NCBI GenBank assembly: GCA_020723325.1 | Contig: DYJD01000013.1 | Span: 124,001-188,000, forward strand | Origin: Desulfosudis oleivorans | Lineage (GTDB): Bacteria; Desulfobacterota; Desulfobacteria; Desulfobacterales; SURF-7 | Direction: 5' to 3' | DNA: 64,000 nt | In this document: positions 50,019 through 59,118 of the stretch, piece after piece | Numbering within the stretch: the stretch's first letter is position 1 | How the letters are laid out: each line of letters begins with the position of its first letter | Made by a program: the position numbers and the translations under genes | The notes under the pieces: generated by a model | The model's database searches: none | What the model saw: the letters and a program-made list of their open reading frames with translations, nothing else | Told to the model about the DNA's origin: nothing

Positions 50019-50058
50019 AACCGCACAATCCTCTGAAGAGGCAAGCGGTTTTTTTTTT
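50019..50058 (+). terminator. Intrinsic terminator before the cold-shock gene
   Basis: AACCGC (50020-50025) pairs with GCGGTT, with an inner CCTCT/AGAGG stem, then nine or more T. It ends the preceding transcript. The rest of 49852-50160 shows no gene; near 50101-50119 two overlapping small palindromes (CACAATATTGTG, ATTGTGTACAAT) and a TACAAT -10-like box lie upstream of the cold-shock start. Confidence 0.7.
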
Positions 50059-50160
50059 GAACAGAAAAAAACTGCGGGTCGAGCTGTTACATACTGATCG
50101 ACCACAATATTGTGTACAATGGTTTCATGAGTGAAATCGAGAAAAAAGGAGTTAGTGAAA

Positions 50161-50361
50161 ATGCCAGAGGGAATTGTAAAATGGTTTAATGCTTCCAAGG
50201 GATATGGATTTATCGAAAAGGAAGACGGAACAGATGTTTTTGTGCATTATTCCGCAATTAAAGTACAAGGTTTTAAATCTCTTGACGAAGGCATGCGGGT
50301 AAAATTTGACATTGTCGAAGGCAAAAAAGGGCCGGCCGCCGACAATGTAGTTCCCATTTGA
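50161..50361 (+). CDS. Cold-shock-domain protein (CspA family)
   Basis: ATG at 50161 fits the family start; AAAAGGAG precedes it. 66 residues: [20 protein letters not shown] (RNP1 K-G-Y-G-F-I), [20 protein letters not shown] (RNP2 V-F-V-H) and [12 protein letters not shown]. It binds single-stranded RNA and melts secondary structure. A terminator follows at 50383. The copy is monocistronic as usual. Confidence 0.95.
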   Translation: MPEGIVKWFNASKGYGFIEKEDGTDVFVHYSAIKVQGFKSLDEGMRVKFDIVEGKKGPAADNVVPI

Positions 50362-50382
50362 TGGTTATGCATTGATAAAGAT

Positions 50383-50408
50383 GCCCCGCTTAAGGCGGGG
50401 CTTATTTT
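50383..50408 (+). terminator. Intrinsic terminator of the cold-shock gene
   Basis: GCCCCGC (50383-50389) pairs with GCGGGGC (50395-50401), loop of five, then TTATTTT. Confidence 0.85.
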
Positions 50409-50589
50409 AAATAGAGGAAAAGGCTTGCCGTCCTTGCCCGGCAGGAACCGAATTGTCGTAGCCCATACTTTCACTTGCCTCTTGTAGATAATCGCACAGG
50501 GTTAGTGAAATTTTTGATTTCCAATGAAGGCAAGGCGCCGGAAAAGCTTTGAAGTAGAAAGCACTCGCTTCTATTTTAAAATGCGATTG

Positions 50590-50820
50590 CTATTCGATAA
50601 TCTCAAGAACCGAACGTTTTCTTGCTTTTGCGGAAACAGCATCCAAAATCGTGCGCAGGGCCTTCGCGTTCCGTCCCTGTTTTCCAATCACCTTTCCAAT
50701 ATCTTCCTTGGCTACCTTCAGCTCCAGCACCATTGTCTCTTTGCCCTCGATGACTGAAATCTCTACCTGATCCGGATTGTCCACCAGCGCCTTAACAATA
50801 TATTCGATCAGATTTTTCAT
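50590..50820 (-). CDS. khpA: KH-domain RNA-binding protein
   Basis: ATG at 50820 has GAGGAG upstream and matches the family start; the frame extends to 50865. 76 residues: LIEYIVKALVDNPDQVEISV, then LKVAKEDIGKVIGKQGRNAK with the G-K-x-G-K-x-G-R-N KH loop. KhpA works with KhpB in RNA binding and cell growth control. It commonly follows rpsP; here it stands alone and converges on the cold-shock gene's terminator side. Confidence 0.9.
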   Translation of the reverse strand: MKNLIEYIVKALVDNPDQVEISVIEGKETMVLELKVAKEDIGKVIGKQGRNAKALRTILDAVSAKARKRSVLEIIE

Positions 50821-50992
50821 GCTCGCTGTCTCCTCGTTAAATAAGTTGTTCCTTCGCATATTCACAGTCAGTATAATATCGCCAATTCATCAACATAGCA
50901 CCGGCACTTCAGGTTCTCCTCTCTTTTAACAAAGACAATTCGGTCGCATTTTTGATCAACTATTTTATATATATAGGATAAACACGAAAATA

Positions 50993-51343
50993 TCAAATCT
51001 TTTTAAATTCAGCCCCGATTCCATAAGCAAAAGATTGATCCACCGGTAATGGCCGGCACCATTTAATCCTCGCACCATAACCGCGTAATTCTTTAAAATC
51101 CCTTGAACCGGCTAAAAAATTGGACAGCCTGAAAAAAATCCAACTGCCTGCTGGAAGCTCATAATCCGATTCAAAATAAATACCGCTTGCACTGTAATTA
51201 GACATGCGCGCATATGCGTATGCCCCCCCATCTCTTTTAAGCTCCGCCTCTCGCTGGTCGGATATAAGAATAATGGGCGCAACATATTCATAGCGTTCTT
51301 GACTTCTTCGTTCCATTATTTTTTGCTGGACCCTGACAGCCAT
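50993..51343 (-). CDS. PilZ-domain protein
   Basis: 116 residues forming a single PilZ domain: ERRSQERYEYVAPIILIS supplies the R-x-x-x-R c-di-GMP switch (R-R-S-Q-E-R), and ARMSNYSASGIYFESDYELP the (D/N)-x-S-x-x-G part (N-Y-S-A-S-G). It probably binds cyclic di-GMP and passes the signal to an unknown partner. It is a single gene. Confidence 0.8.
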   Translation of the reverse strand: MAVRVQQKIMERRSQERYEYVAPIILISDQREAELKRDGGAYAYARMSNYSASGIYFESDYELPAGSWIFFRLSNFLAGSRDFKELRGYGARIKWCRPLPVDQSFAYGIGAEFKKI

Positions 51344-51529
51344 GTTGGACTCCTCTCCAAACCAGAATGGTTATTGAGCATATGGCCTTATATGGTGTTG
51401 ATGTATATCCACGAATTATAGATCAAAATTCATGCCAAGTCGTCAGCCAAGTAATAATAAATTAACTATTTTGATATTAACTGGTTATCTCAAGATAAGC
51501 AGGCCAATAAGCCGGCGTAAGGCCGGGCC

Positions 51530-51556
51530 TGTCCTATTTTGTTATCCCATAGGACA
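51530..51556. repeat. Inverted repeat upstream of the OmpA-family gene
   Basis: TGTCCTAT (51530-51537) and ATAGGACA (51549-51556) are perfect inverse arms around 11 bases, with no T-run. It may be an operator or RNA hairpin in the 350-base region before 51701; the rest of 51344-51700 has no gene that I can support. Confidence 0.4.
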
Positions 51557-51700
51557 ATCGTCTTATGAAACAGAACACCGCTCAAATTAGCGAGTGCATA
51601 TCCCCCTTTACTGTGATATTCGAATAAAGCAAAGCTGGTTCTGAGCACTGTATTCATTAAAATATAAAGCACAAATCAATTTCAACAAGGAGGTATCCAC

Positions 51701-52912
51701 ATGAGACTGGGGCAAATGTTTGTCGGAATATTCACCCTGTTTTGTATATGTCTCACTTCAGCCGGCGGGGCCGAACTCGCCAACTTGCTGTCCCTGCAGG
51801 AAGGAACAATGCCGTTGGTGCTTCCGCCCACCTATGGCGGCTGGGATGCCCAAAATTTATTGGATGATGATCCCACAACCGGTTGGGCTTGCGAAGCCAA
51901 CCAGATCAACAACAATGTGTTTGTTTTTGAAATGGCGGAGCCGGCGGCCATCGACCGCTTTGAATTTGATACAGCCGCCACAGACACCGAAGGCGCAGGA
52001 GCCCGGCAGGTCGAAGTTGAAATTTCGGATGCTGCCAAAGACAAGGGCTATTCAACAGCATTGTCCGTGGATCTCAAGCCTAACCTGGACAAACAAAGTT
52101 TCAATGCTTCTCAAAAGCCCGTGGGCAGGTTTGTACGCTTGACTATCCGCAATAATCACGGTTCTACAGAATGGACCGAACTGTTTTCTTTTCGTGGATA
52201 CGGGCTCAAGCCTGCCGCCAAAATTCAAGGAGATATATCCGGTACTTATGAAACATCATATTCCCGATTTCACGTCCGCCAGCAAGCAACCTCCCTGCTG
52301 GGATGCTATGAATACAACGAAGGCCTCCTGGATGGTGCCATAGAAGGCCGCGTCATGAAAATCACCTGGCGCGAAGGTGAAAGCTCAGGTCCCGCACTTA
52401 TGATTTTCGCTCCGGATACCAAATCTTTTCGCGGTTTCTGGTGGCGTACAGGCAGTGAAAAATCAACTCCCAGCGGTGTTTGGGACGGCAAAAAAATATC
52501 CACCCAAGTGGGTACCTGTCCCCATTGGTCCGGTTCGTTGGAAGGCGAGCTTCAGAAAAAAATTAATCTTGAAGGCAGGGCCAGATTATATGGCATTCTC
52601 TTTGAAGTCGACTCCGCCGCCATTCGGGGAGAGTCCAAACCGGTATTAAACGAGGTTGTGAAATTGCTGCAGGAAAAAGCCGATTGGAAATTTTTAATCG
52701 AAGGCCATACAGATGCCAGCGGCAGCGACCAGCGCAATCAGACCCTGTCTCAACAAAGAGCCGATGCTGTCAAAGCCCATCTGGTTGCGGCCGGTATAGC
52801 GGAAAACCGCTTAAAAACAGCAGGTTTTGGAAAATCAAAACCGGTTGCGGACAATGCCACGGAATTGGGGCGGGCACAAAATCGCCGTGTGGAACTGGTT
52901 CGGCAGCCATAA
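51701..52912 (+). CDS. Outer-membrane OmpA-family protein with a discoidin-like (F5/8 type C) domain
   Basis: 403 residues, AAGGAGG before the ATG. Signal peptide (1-24, ending SAGGA|E). Next a galactose-binding/discoidin-like domain (~40-170): YGGWDAQNLLDDDPTTGWAC then RFEFDTAATDTEGAGA and FVRLTIRNNHGSTEWTELFS. A middle beta region (~175-285). The C-terminal OmpA domain (~295-403) has LFEVDSAAIRGESKPVLNEV and IEGHTDASGSDQRNQTLSQQ then RRVEL, which bind peptidoglycan. The protein may fix a glycan-binding module at the cell surface or in the periplasm. Confidence 0.85.
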   Translation: MRLGQMFVGIFTLFCICLTSAGGAELANLLSLQEGTMPLVLPPTYGGWDAQNLLDDDPTTGWACEANQINNNVFVFEMAEPAAIDRFEFDTAATDTEGAGARQVEVEISDAAKDKGYSTALSVDLKPNLDKQSFNASQKPVGRFVRLTIRNNHGSTEWTELFSFRGYGLKPAAKIQGDISGTYETSYSRFHVRQQATSLLGCYEYNEGLLDGAIEGRVMKITWREGESSGPALMIFAPDTKSFRGFWWRTGSEKSTPSGVWDGKKISTQVGTCPHWSGSLEGELQKKINLEGRARLYGILFEVDSAAIRGESKPVLNEVVKLLQEKADWKFLIEGHTDASGSDQRNQTLSQQRADAVKAHLVAAGIAENRLKTAGFGKSKPVADNATELGRAQNRRVELVRQP

Positions 52913-53107
52913 TAAGGCGCCTGATTTTCAAGCGGGGTTATAAAATTTGTTGGTTTAAAAAAATACTACATATAGTGTCATTTTTTTCTTGACACACAAT
53001 ATAAAATCATTTTAAGGTGGCCTTAAAAAATTTCTGGTCTTGATCCATGCATAACTTGTATTAAAAAAGGCCTTTAAATGGAACCGGTTTTGTTAGAGCC
53101 GATAATC

Positions 53108-53150
53108 GACCTCCGCAAGGCGCTAAAGCCTGCGGAGGTCTTTTTATTTT
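53108..53150 (+). terminator. Strong intrinsic terminator
   Basis: GACCTCCGCA (53108-53117) pairs perfectly with TGCGGAGGTC (53131-53140), then TTTTTATTTTT. It follows the OmpA-family gene by about 200 bases; 52913-53107 has no gene. Confidence 0.85.
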
Positions 53151-53194
53151 TATCCCAATAGAATTGCGTGAAAGATGCATGGAGGACGGGCGAC

Positions 53195-53536
53195 ATGAAC
53201 AAGGAGGAAAATACCCAAGCGGCAGCGTTTGAAAGGTCAACTCATCGCATTCAATTTGAAAATCTAAAAAGTGTGGAATTGTTCATTGACGGACTGGATC
53301 GCATTTATCAATTTAAATTATGGGGAAATGCCTTGACTTCCATGTTTGTGCTCGTCAAGGAAGATTCTGAAATTCTGAATTGTCTGGATGTGGGCAAGAC
53401 TTTCAACATGAAATATTATGGTCAGGATTCCATGGGCCCCATCGGCACCCTCAACACGCGCATTAAATATATCAACAGGGTGGACGAGGGGCGTTTTAAA
53501 GGGCATTATCTTACCGGCCTGACCATTGAACAATAG
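53195..53536 (+). CDS. PilZ-like small protein
   Basis: ATG at 53195 with GGAGG nine bases upstream; the frame opens at 53168. 113 residues. RSTHRIQFENLKSVELFIDG, SMFVLVKEDSEILNCLDVGK and STLN-type strands with YINRVDEGRFKGHYLTGLTI resemble a PilZ-fold barrel, but the R-x-x-x-R and D-x-S-x-x-G binding motifs are not intact, so c-di-GMP binding is doubtful. It lies behind a strong terminator, so it has its own promoter. Confidence 0.5.
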   Translation: MNKEENTQAAAFERSTHRIQFENLKSVELFIDGLDRIYQFKLWGNALTSMFVLVKEDSEILNCLDVGKTFNMKYYGQDSMGPIGTLNTRIKYINRVDEGRFKGHYLTGLTIEQ

Positions 53537-53697
53537 CTTTTTTTCCCAACGGCGATACGAGGGGCAAAATTCCTGGTCGGTGGATGTACGGAGCGGCGCC
53601 TTTCATTCCTGCAGGGGGTCCTGATGCAACTGCCCCTCACCCCCGCCGTTCATGAATATTCAATTAATCATTATCAATCAATTGTTATAAATAATGA

Positions 53698-54450
53698 CTA
53701 ATGAGTAGGCCTGCGCTCCCTTCTGTGCAACGGTTTGATTCTAAACAATTCCTCAAAAACAAAAAGCGATTTTCGCAAGTTGTCATACTGAATGCGTGAA
53801 TCTTCCATGTGTTGCCATGTAATCGGGAACTCCGCCACTTGAAAGCCCGATTTTTTCGCCAGCCAAAGAATTTCCGGATCAAAAATGACGCTGCAAAGTT
53901 GTTGGCGCTGGAACAAAGATCGGGCTGCAATTTTGGTGAAAAGCTTGAAGCCGCACTGGGTATCCTTGAAATGGATACCGAGGTAGCTGTTTTGAATGAA
54001 TGTATAAATTTTCGCTGAAAATTCCCGCAGGCGGTTCTGATGATGAATCACCCGTGAGCCGACAATGGCTCTGGAAGCGATGGCCACATGGGCACCGTTC
54101 TGAATCAGTGCCAGGCCTTTTTCAACTTCCTCTATGCCCACCGAATAATCGGCATCCATGAACATGACGATTTCAGCCTCCCCCTGGAGCATGCCGTAGC
54201 GCACGGCATACCCCTTGCCGCGGTTGGGAAAATATTCCAGCAGCCGCAAGCTCACCTTGGGACCGGTGGTGAATCCGCGCACTACGGCGGCTGTCCCGTC
54301 CTTGCTGCCGTCGCTTACGACCAAAATTTCACTATAGTAGTCCTGGGTATTTAAATAGGCCAAGGTTTTTCGCAGGGTGTGGATAATACGGTCTTCCTCA
54401 TTATATGCCGGAATAATGATGGAGAGTTTTTTTTTCATGGATGGAGTCAT
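53698..54450 (-). CDS. Family 2 glycosyltransferase, dolichyl-phosphate-glucose synthase-like
   Basis: 250 residues. SIIIPAYNEEDRIIHTLRKT (GT2 start), VVSDGSKDGTAAVVRGF, GYAVRYGMLQGEAEIVMFMD then ADYSVGIEEVEKGLALI give the nucleotide-sugar DxD site, and DTQCGFKLFTKIAARSLFQR the acceptor region. It moves a sugar to a polyprenyl phosphate for glycan building. It overlaps msbA's stop by four bases (54447-54450), so it is the last gene of the envelope operon. Confidence 0.85.
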   Translation of the reverse strand: MTPSMKKKLSIIIPAYNEEDRIIHTLRKTLAYLNTQDYYSEILVVSDGSKDGTAAVVRGFTTGPKVSLRLLEYFPNRGKGYAVRYGMLQGEAEIVMFMDADYSVGIEEVEKGLALIQNGAHVAIASRAIVGSRVIHHQNRLREFSAKIYTFIQNSYLGIHFKDTQCGFKLFTKIAARSLFQRQQLCSVIFDPEILWLAKKSGFQVAEFPITWQHMEDSRIQYDNLRKSLFVFEELFRIKPLHRRERRPTH

Positions 54451-56210
54451 TGGGTTGCCATACTCCTGTCATTTGCCTGGATAAATTGCATCTGGTGGAG
54501 TTTATAATATTCGCCTTGGGCCGCCATTAGCTCCGCATGCTTTCCCTGTTCCACAATCCGGCCGTTGACGATGACAATGATCCGGTCGGCCTTATGGGTT
54601 GTTGAAAGACGATGGGCGATGACAAAGGTAGTACGGCCCTGCATCAGATTTTCAAGGGCCTTTTGCACCAGCATTTCCGCTTCGGTATCCAACGCGGAGG
54701 TAGCTTCATCTAAAATTAAAATCGGTGCATTTTTAAGCAGGGCCCGGGCGATGCATAGCCGCTGTCTTTCACCGCCGGACAGGCGGTTGCCCAATTCGCC
54801 GATATTGGTTTCAAAACCATTTGGAAAGCCCTGGATAAAATCATAGGCATAGGCTGCCCGGGCCGCCGCAAAAATCTCCTCCGGATTTGCGCCGAACTTT
54901 CCATAGGCAATGTTGTTATGGACCGTGTCATTGAAGAGAATCGGCTCCTGGGTGACCACGGCAATTTGTCGCCGCAGGGATGCAAGCGAGGCCTCGCGGA
55001 TGTCGATGCCGTCGATGGTGATTCGTCCGCCGCAGACATCAAAAAACCGCGGGATCAGGTTCACCAGCGTGGACTTGCCGCCGCCGCTCATCCCGACCAG
55101 GGCCACAATTTCACCCGGGGCCACATCCAGGTTGATTCCGTTTAAAACCAAATCACTGTCGTATTTGAAGAAGACATCCTCGAACTGCACGCGATGGGGC
55201 TTGTTGTCAAAGATCTTGGGATCAGGCGCTTCTTTTATTTCAGACTCCCTTTCAATTACATCAAAAACCCGATCCGCGGCAGCCAGGCCTTCCTGTATGG
55301 CATTGTTCAAGCGGCTCATTTTTTTTACAGGATCGTACAACATGATCACAGAAGAGATAAAAGCAATGAAAGTTCCCACAGTCAGATGCCCAGAAATGAC
55401 CTGGGAGCCGCCAAACCAGATCACAAAGGCAATCCCGGCACCGCCGAAAAATTCCATTACCGGCGATGACAGGGAGCGGGCCATGACGGCCTTCATCTCA
55501 ATGGCAAACAAGCGCCGGTTTTTTTCGGCAAAGCGTTTTTTTTCATACGGCTCCATGCCGAAGGCCTTGACGATCTTGCTGCCGACAAAGGTTTCATGCA
55601 GAAAAACACTTAAATCCGCCATGGCTTCTTGCCAGGAAATGCTGACACGGCGGACCCGCCGGCCAAAAACGGTGATCGGATAAAAAGCCAGGGGCAATAC
55701 GAAAAAGGCCACCAGGGCCAATTTCCAATGCAGAAAAAAAATAAGCCCGGTCAGAAAGATGATGGTGAAAAAATCACGGATGGAACCGGCAACCGCATCC
55801 GACACCATGTTTTTAATGATATTGACATCATTGGTTACCCGGGACATCAAGGTTCCGGTTTTTTCCTGATGATAAAAGGCCAAAGGTAAATCCGAAATCC
55901 GGGTGTATAATTTATCCCGCAAATTCCGAATGATCCCTTCACCCACATAACTCATGAAATAGGCTTGGCCGTACATGCCGATGCCCCGTAAAAAAAACAC
56001 GGCGATGACCGCCAGGGGCACCAGGCGCAATGCCATGATATTTTTATTCACAAAAATATCATCCAGGGCCGGTTTGATTAAATAAGCCGAGGCCGGTGAG
56101 GTGGCTGCCACCAGCAGCATGCAGGCCATGGCAAGATACAGCCTGAAACGGTTTTCCTTGATCAGGGCCAGCAGGCTGCGATGCCTGGATTTCAGTCCCG
56201 GCACTCCCAT
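54447..56210 (-). CDS. msbA: Lipid A export ATP-binding/permease protein
   Basis: 587 residues: six-helix transmembrane domain (~20-320), then nucleotide-binding domain. Walker A VALVGMSGGGKSTLVNLIPR, Q-loop VVTQEPILFNDTV, signature RLSGGERQRLCIARALLK, Walker B PILILDEATSALD and VIAHRLSTTHKAD. It flips lipid A core across the inner membrane. Its ATG shares base 56210 with the lpxA stop. In related genomes lpxI and lpxB often lie between lpxA and msbA; they are absent here. Confidence 0.9.
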   Translation of the reverse strand: MGVPGLKSRHRSLLALIKENRFRLYLAMACMLLVAATSPASAYLIKPALDDIFVNKNIMALRLVPLAVIAVFFLRGIGMYGQAYFMSYVGEGIIRNLRDKLYTRISDLPLAFYHQEKTGTLMSRVTNDVNIIKNMVSDAVAGSIRDFFTIIFLTGLIFFLHWKLALVAFFVLPLAFYPITVFGRRVRRVSISWQEAMADLSVFLHETFVGSKIVKAFGMEPYEKKRFAEKNRRLFAIEMKAVMARSLSSPVMEFFGGAGIAFVIWFGGSQVISGHLTVGTFIAFISSVIMLYDPVKKMSRLNNAIQEGLAAADRVFDVIERESEIKEAPDPKIFDNKPHRVQFEDVFFKYDSDLVLNGINLDVAPGEIVALVGMSGGGKSTLVNLIPRFFDVCGGRITIDGIDIREASLASLRRQIAVVTQEPILFNDTVHNNIAYGKFGANPEEIFAAARAAYAYDFIQGFPNGFETNIGELGNRLSGGERQRLCIARALLKNAPILILDEATSALDTEAEMLVQKALENLMQGRTTFVIAHRLSTTHKADRIIVIVNGRIVEQGKHAELMAAQGEYYKLHQMQFIQANDRSMATQ

Positions 56211-56980
56211 CAGCGGGTGATCCCCCGCTGGGAAGATTTTATAAATTCAACGAATTTTACCACATCCGGTTCCTGCTCCACTTCCGCCCGAATCCGCTCC
56301 ATGGCTTCATTCAAAGTCAGCCCGATGCGAAAGCAGAGGCGATAGACCTTTTTCAGTGCGGATATACGTGCCTGGGAAAAGCCGTGACGTTTCAAACCGA
56401 CACTGTTCAAACCATGCAAGCGCGCACGATCCCCGGCGGCGATCACATAGGGTGGGATGTCCTTGACTACTGCGGCCTTGCCGCCGATATAGGCATAATC
56501 ACCGATGCGCACAAATTGATGAATCGCCACCAGGCCTCCGACAGTGGCATAGTCGCCGATGGTGATATGGCCTGCCAGGGTGGCATTGTTGGCCAAAATC
56601 ACATTGCGGCCGGTTTTGCAATCATGGGCGATATGGGTATAGGCCATGAGATAATTGTCTTCGCCCACTTCCGTCATTCCCCCACCTGCGGCTGTGCCGC
56701 GATTGATGGTCACGCTTTCCCGGATCACCGTGCCGCGGCCGATGGTCAGAAAGGTCTTTTCCCCTTTAAACTTCAAATCCTGGGGCGGCCCGCCGATGGA
56801 GGCATATTGAAAAATTTTGCAATCCGGTCCGATGGTCACATAAGGTTCTATGGTGACATGGGGGCCGATCACCGTTCCCTTGGCAATGCGCACATCTTCG
56901 CGGACAATGGAATAGGGTCCGATTTCAACATCGGCGTCGATTTCCGCGCGCCGATCCACCAATGCAGTTTCATGAATCAT
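56210..56980 (-). CDS. lpxA: Acyl-ACP--UDP-GlcNAc O-acyltransferase
   Basis: 256 residues. Left-handed beta-helix hexapeptides from residue 1 ([20 protein letters not shown]) through DNYLMAYTHIAHDCKTGRNV (with catalytic His in AYTHIAHD), and the helical end QARISALKKVYRLCF. It adds a hydroxyacyl chain to UDP-GlcNAc, step one of lipid A. It overlaps fabZ by four bases. Confidence 0.95.
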   Translation of the reverse strand: MIHETALVDRRAEIDADVEIGPYSIVREDVRIAKGTVIGPHVTIEPYVTIGPDCKIFQYASIGGPPQDLKFKGEKTFLTIGRGTVIRESVTINRGTAAGGGMTEVGEDNYLMAYTHIAHDCKTGRNVILANNATLAGHITIGDYATVGGLVAIHQFVRIGDYAYIGGKAAVVKDIPPYVIAAGDRARLHGLNSVGLKRHGFSQARISALKKVYRLCFRIGLTLNEAMERIRAEVEQEPDVVKFVEFIKSSQRGITR

Positions 56981-57432
56981 GATAATTCTCCCAATGCTGC
57001 TAAAAATTCGGCTTCGGCCACGCGCCGGTTGTTGACCGTGGCCACGCCATGAATCTTCATGACCTTTTTGCGCCGTTTCAGGATGGTCATTTCTGAAATC
57101 AACTGATCACCCGGTAAAACCGGTTTTCTGAAACGGGCATTATCAATGGCCATAAAATACATGAGACTCTGCCTTTCCTGAAATGCCGAGGCATAGGCTA
57201 GAATTCCCCCGGCTTGTGCCATGGCTTCCAAAATCATGACACCCGGCATGATGGGACGCCCAGGAAAATGGCCCTGGAAAAAAGGTTCTGATATGGTGAC
57301 ATTCTTAAGTGCGAGAATCCTTTTTTCCGGTACCAATTCAAGTACCCTGTCCACCAGCAGCAATGGATAGCGGTGGGGCAGCAGTTCCAAGATTTCCTGA
57401 ATATCCAGTGTCGATGTCATCTTTGCATCCAT
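56977..57432 (-). CDS. fabZ: 3-hydroxyacyl-ACP dehydratase
   Basis: 151 residues. [20 protein letters not shown] holds the active His (H-R-Y-P), and [20 protein letters not shown] then [12 protein letters not shown] the G-H-F-P-x-x-P-x-M-P-G motif with the catalytic Glu. It dehydrates hydroxyacyl-ACP in fatty acid synthesis, competing with LpxA/LpxD for substrate. A second possible start is the ATG at 57420. Confidence 0.95.
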   Translation of the reverse strand: MDAKMTSTLDIQEILELLPHRYPLLLVDRVLELVPEKRILALKNVTISEPFFQGHFPGRPIMPGVMILEAMAQAGGILAYASAFQERQSLMYFMAIDNARFRKPVLPGDQLISEMTILKRRKKVMKIHGVATVNNRRVAEAEFLAALGELS

Positions 57433-57459
57433 GTGGATCAGGCTATAAAGCGAGTTCCC

Positions 57460-58500
57460 TCAAACATTGTTTTTGTCTTCCAAAAGGCCCAGCCGTTTTT
57501 CCAGTTCGGATATTTTTCGCTTCAAATCCGGCAGACTGGGAAGTATCCCCTGAACGCGCAACCACAGCTTGTGCGGCATCTGCGGTGATCCGGATACGGT
57601 TTTGCCGTCTTCAATGGATTGGGCCACCCCGGCCTGGGGTCCGATGGTCACATTGTTTCCAATGGCAAGATGACCGGAAACTCCCACCTGGCCGGCCAGG
57701 ACAGCATGATTACCGATGGTTGTGCTGCCGGCTATACCGACCTGGGCCACCAGAATGGTGTCCTCACCGATGGTCACATTATGGGCGATATGCACCAGAT
57801 TGTCGGTTTTGACTCCCCGTTTGATCCAGGTCTGCCCCATGGTGGCGCGATCAATGGTATTGCCTGCACCGATTTCCACATCATCATCTATTCGCACAAT
57901 ACCGCTATGGGGAATCTTGATGTACCCCCCTTCCTCCGGCGCGAACCCGAATCCATCACTGCCGATGACACTGCCGGCGTGAATGATCACTCGATTGCCG
58001 ATGATGCAACCCGCGGCAATGGTGACGTTGGGATGAATTTCCACGTCATTGCCCATGACGACCTGATTTCCGATAAATACATGCGGATGAATGCAGACCC
58101 GTTCACCAATGGAAACATTATCTGAAATGATTGCACCATAGCCGATGGAACCATCCTTACCGCAACGAAAATTTCGTCCCACCTGGGCTCCAGGACTGAT
58201 TCCAGGCGGCGGCTTCGGCGACGGATGAAACATGCCCATTACCCTGGCAAAACTTGCAAAAGGATTTTTCACCCGCAGAAGCGTGGTTTGAAAAACGGAG
58301 TCTGCACAAGAGAGGGGCACGATGATTGCGCCGGCACGGGTTGATTGGATCTTTTTCAGAAATTTGGCCTGGGCGGCAAAGGTGATCTGATCGTTGCCGG
58401 CCTGCTCAAACGGGGCAACCCCTGATACCTGCTTTTGGCCGTCACCCTCAATTTCCGCTCCGATAAACCGGGCGATCTCAATCAGCGTAAACACCTTCAA
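57460..58500 (-). CDS. lpxD: UDP-3-O-acylglucosamine N-acyltransferase
   Basis: 346 residues. N-terminal uridine-binding domain (VSGVAPFEQAGNDQITFAAQ), then hexapeptide repeats from ~100 to 320 including VHIAHNVTIGEDTILVAQVG (catalytic His in V-H-I-A-H-N) and GIAGSTTIGNHAVLAGQVGV. A final helix (LKRKISELEKRLGLLED) closes the trimer. Third step of lipid A synthesis. Sits 23 bases behind ompH. Confidence 0.95.
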   Translation of the reverse strand: MKVFTLIEIARFIGAEIEGDGQKQVSGVAPFEQAGNDQITFAAQAKFLKKIQSTRAGAIIVPLSCADSVFQTTLLRVKNPFASFARVMGMFHPSPKPPPGISPGAQVGRNFRCGKDGSIGYGAIISDNVSIGERVCIHPHVFIGNQVVMGNDVEIHPNVTIAAGCIIGNRVIIHAGSVIGSDGFGFAPEEGGYIKIPHSGIVRIDDDVEIGAGNTIDRATMGQTWIKRGVKTDNLVHIAHNVTIGEDTILVAQVGIAGSTTIGNHAVLAGQVGVSGHLAIGNNVTIGPQAGVAQSIEDGKTVSGSPQMPHKLWLRVQGILPSLPDLKRKISELEKRLGLLEDKNNV

Positions 58501-58523
58501 TTTTACTCCATATCAGCCGGATT

Positions 58524-59057
58524 TTATTTTTTAGCCTTGTCACCACGCTCATTGTAAATCTGAATCAACTCGTCGGTAATATCGATTTTGGCCGGATGAT
58601 AATGGGCCACCGCTTTATCGATAATGAGCAGATAGCCGTCGCGCTTCCCGATCTCCTCAATCAATGCCAGCAGATCGTCCCGGATTTTGGAGACTAGATT
58701 GTTCTCAAGTTCCTTCAATTCACCCAGAGACTTCTTTTCAAGTGCTTTAAAGTCACTGACTTTAATGCGGTATTCACGTTCCTTCTGTTCGCGAACTTCC
58801 TGGGTCATCACCATGGTCTCACGTTCCAGGCGGTCACGCAGGTCTTTAATCTCGGTTTCTTTTTTCTTCAGCTCGGTTTCCATTTTGGTGCCTTGATCCT
58901 TGAATTTAGCTTGGGCTTCCTGGCCGGCTTTGGAAGTGCCCAAAAATCGCTGAAAATCAATCACGCCGATTTTGGCCACATCCGCCCCCAAAGCAGGCAA
59001 GGTTGACAAGAAAAACAGCGTGCTCACCATCCAAAGGACTTTTGTGCTTATTTTCAT
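58524..59057 (-). CDS. OmpH/Skp-family periplasmic chaperone
   Basis: 177 residues with a signal peptide (MVSTLFFLSTLPALGA|D). The mature part starts KIGVIDFQRFLGTSKAGQEA and goes into a long coiled coil (KKKETEIKDLRDRLERETMV) then LIIDKAVAHYHPAKIDITDE. It guards unfolded outer-membrane proteins on the way to BamA, which is the adjacent upstream gene. Confidence 0.9.
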   Translation of the reverse strand: MKISTKVLWMVSTLFFLSTLPALGADVAKIGVIDFQRFLGTSKAGQEAQAKFKDQGTKMETELKKKETEIKDLRDRLERETMVMTQEVREQKEREYRIKVSDFKALEKKSLGELKELENNLVSKIRDDLLALIEEIGKRDGYLLIIDKAVAHYHPAKIDITDELIQIYNERGDKAKK

Positions 59058-59118
59058 CTTTAATCCCCTTTCAACGATATGGTCTCATATAGTTTTTATA
59101 TAAACCGGATGCCGTGGA

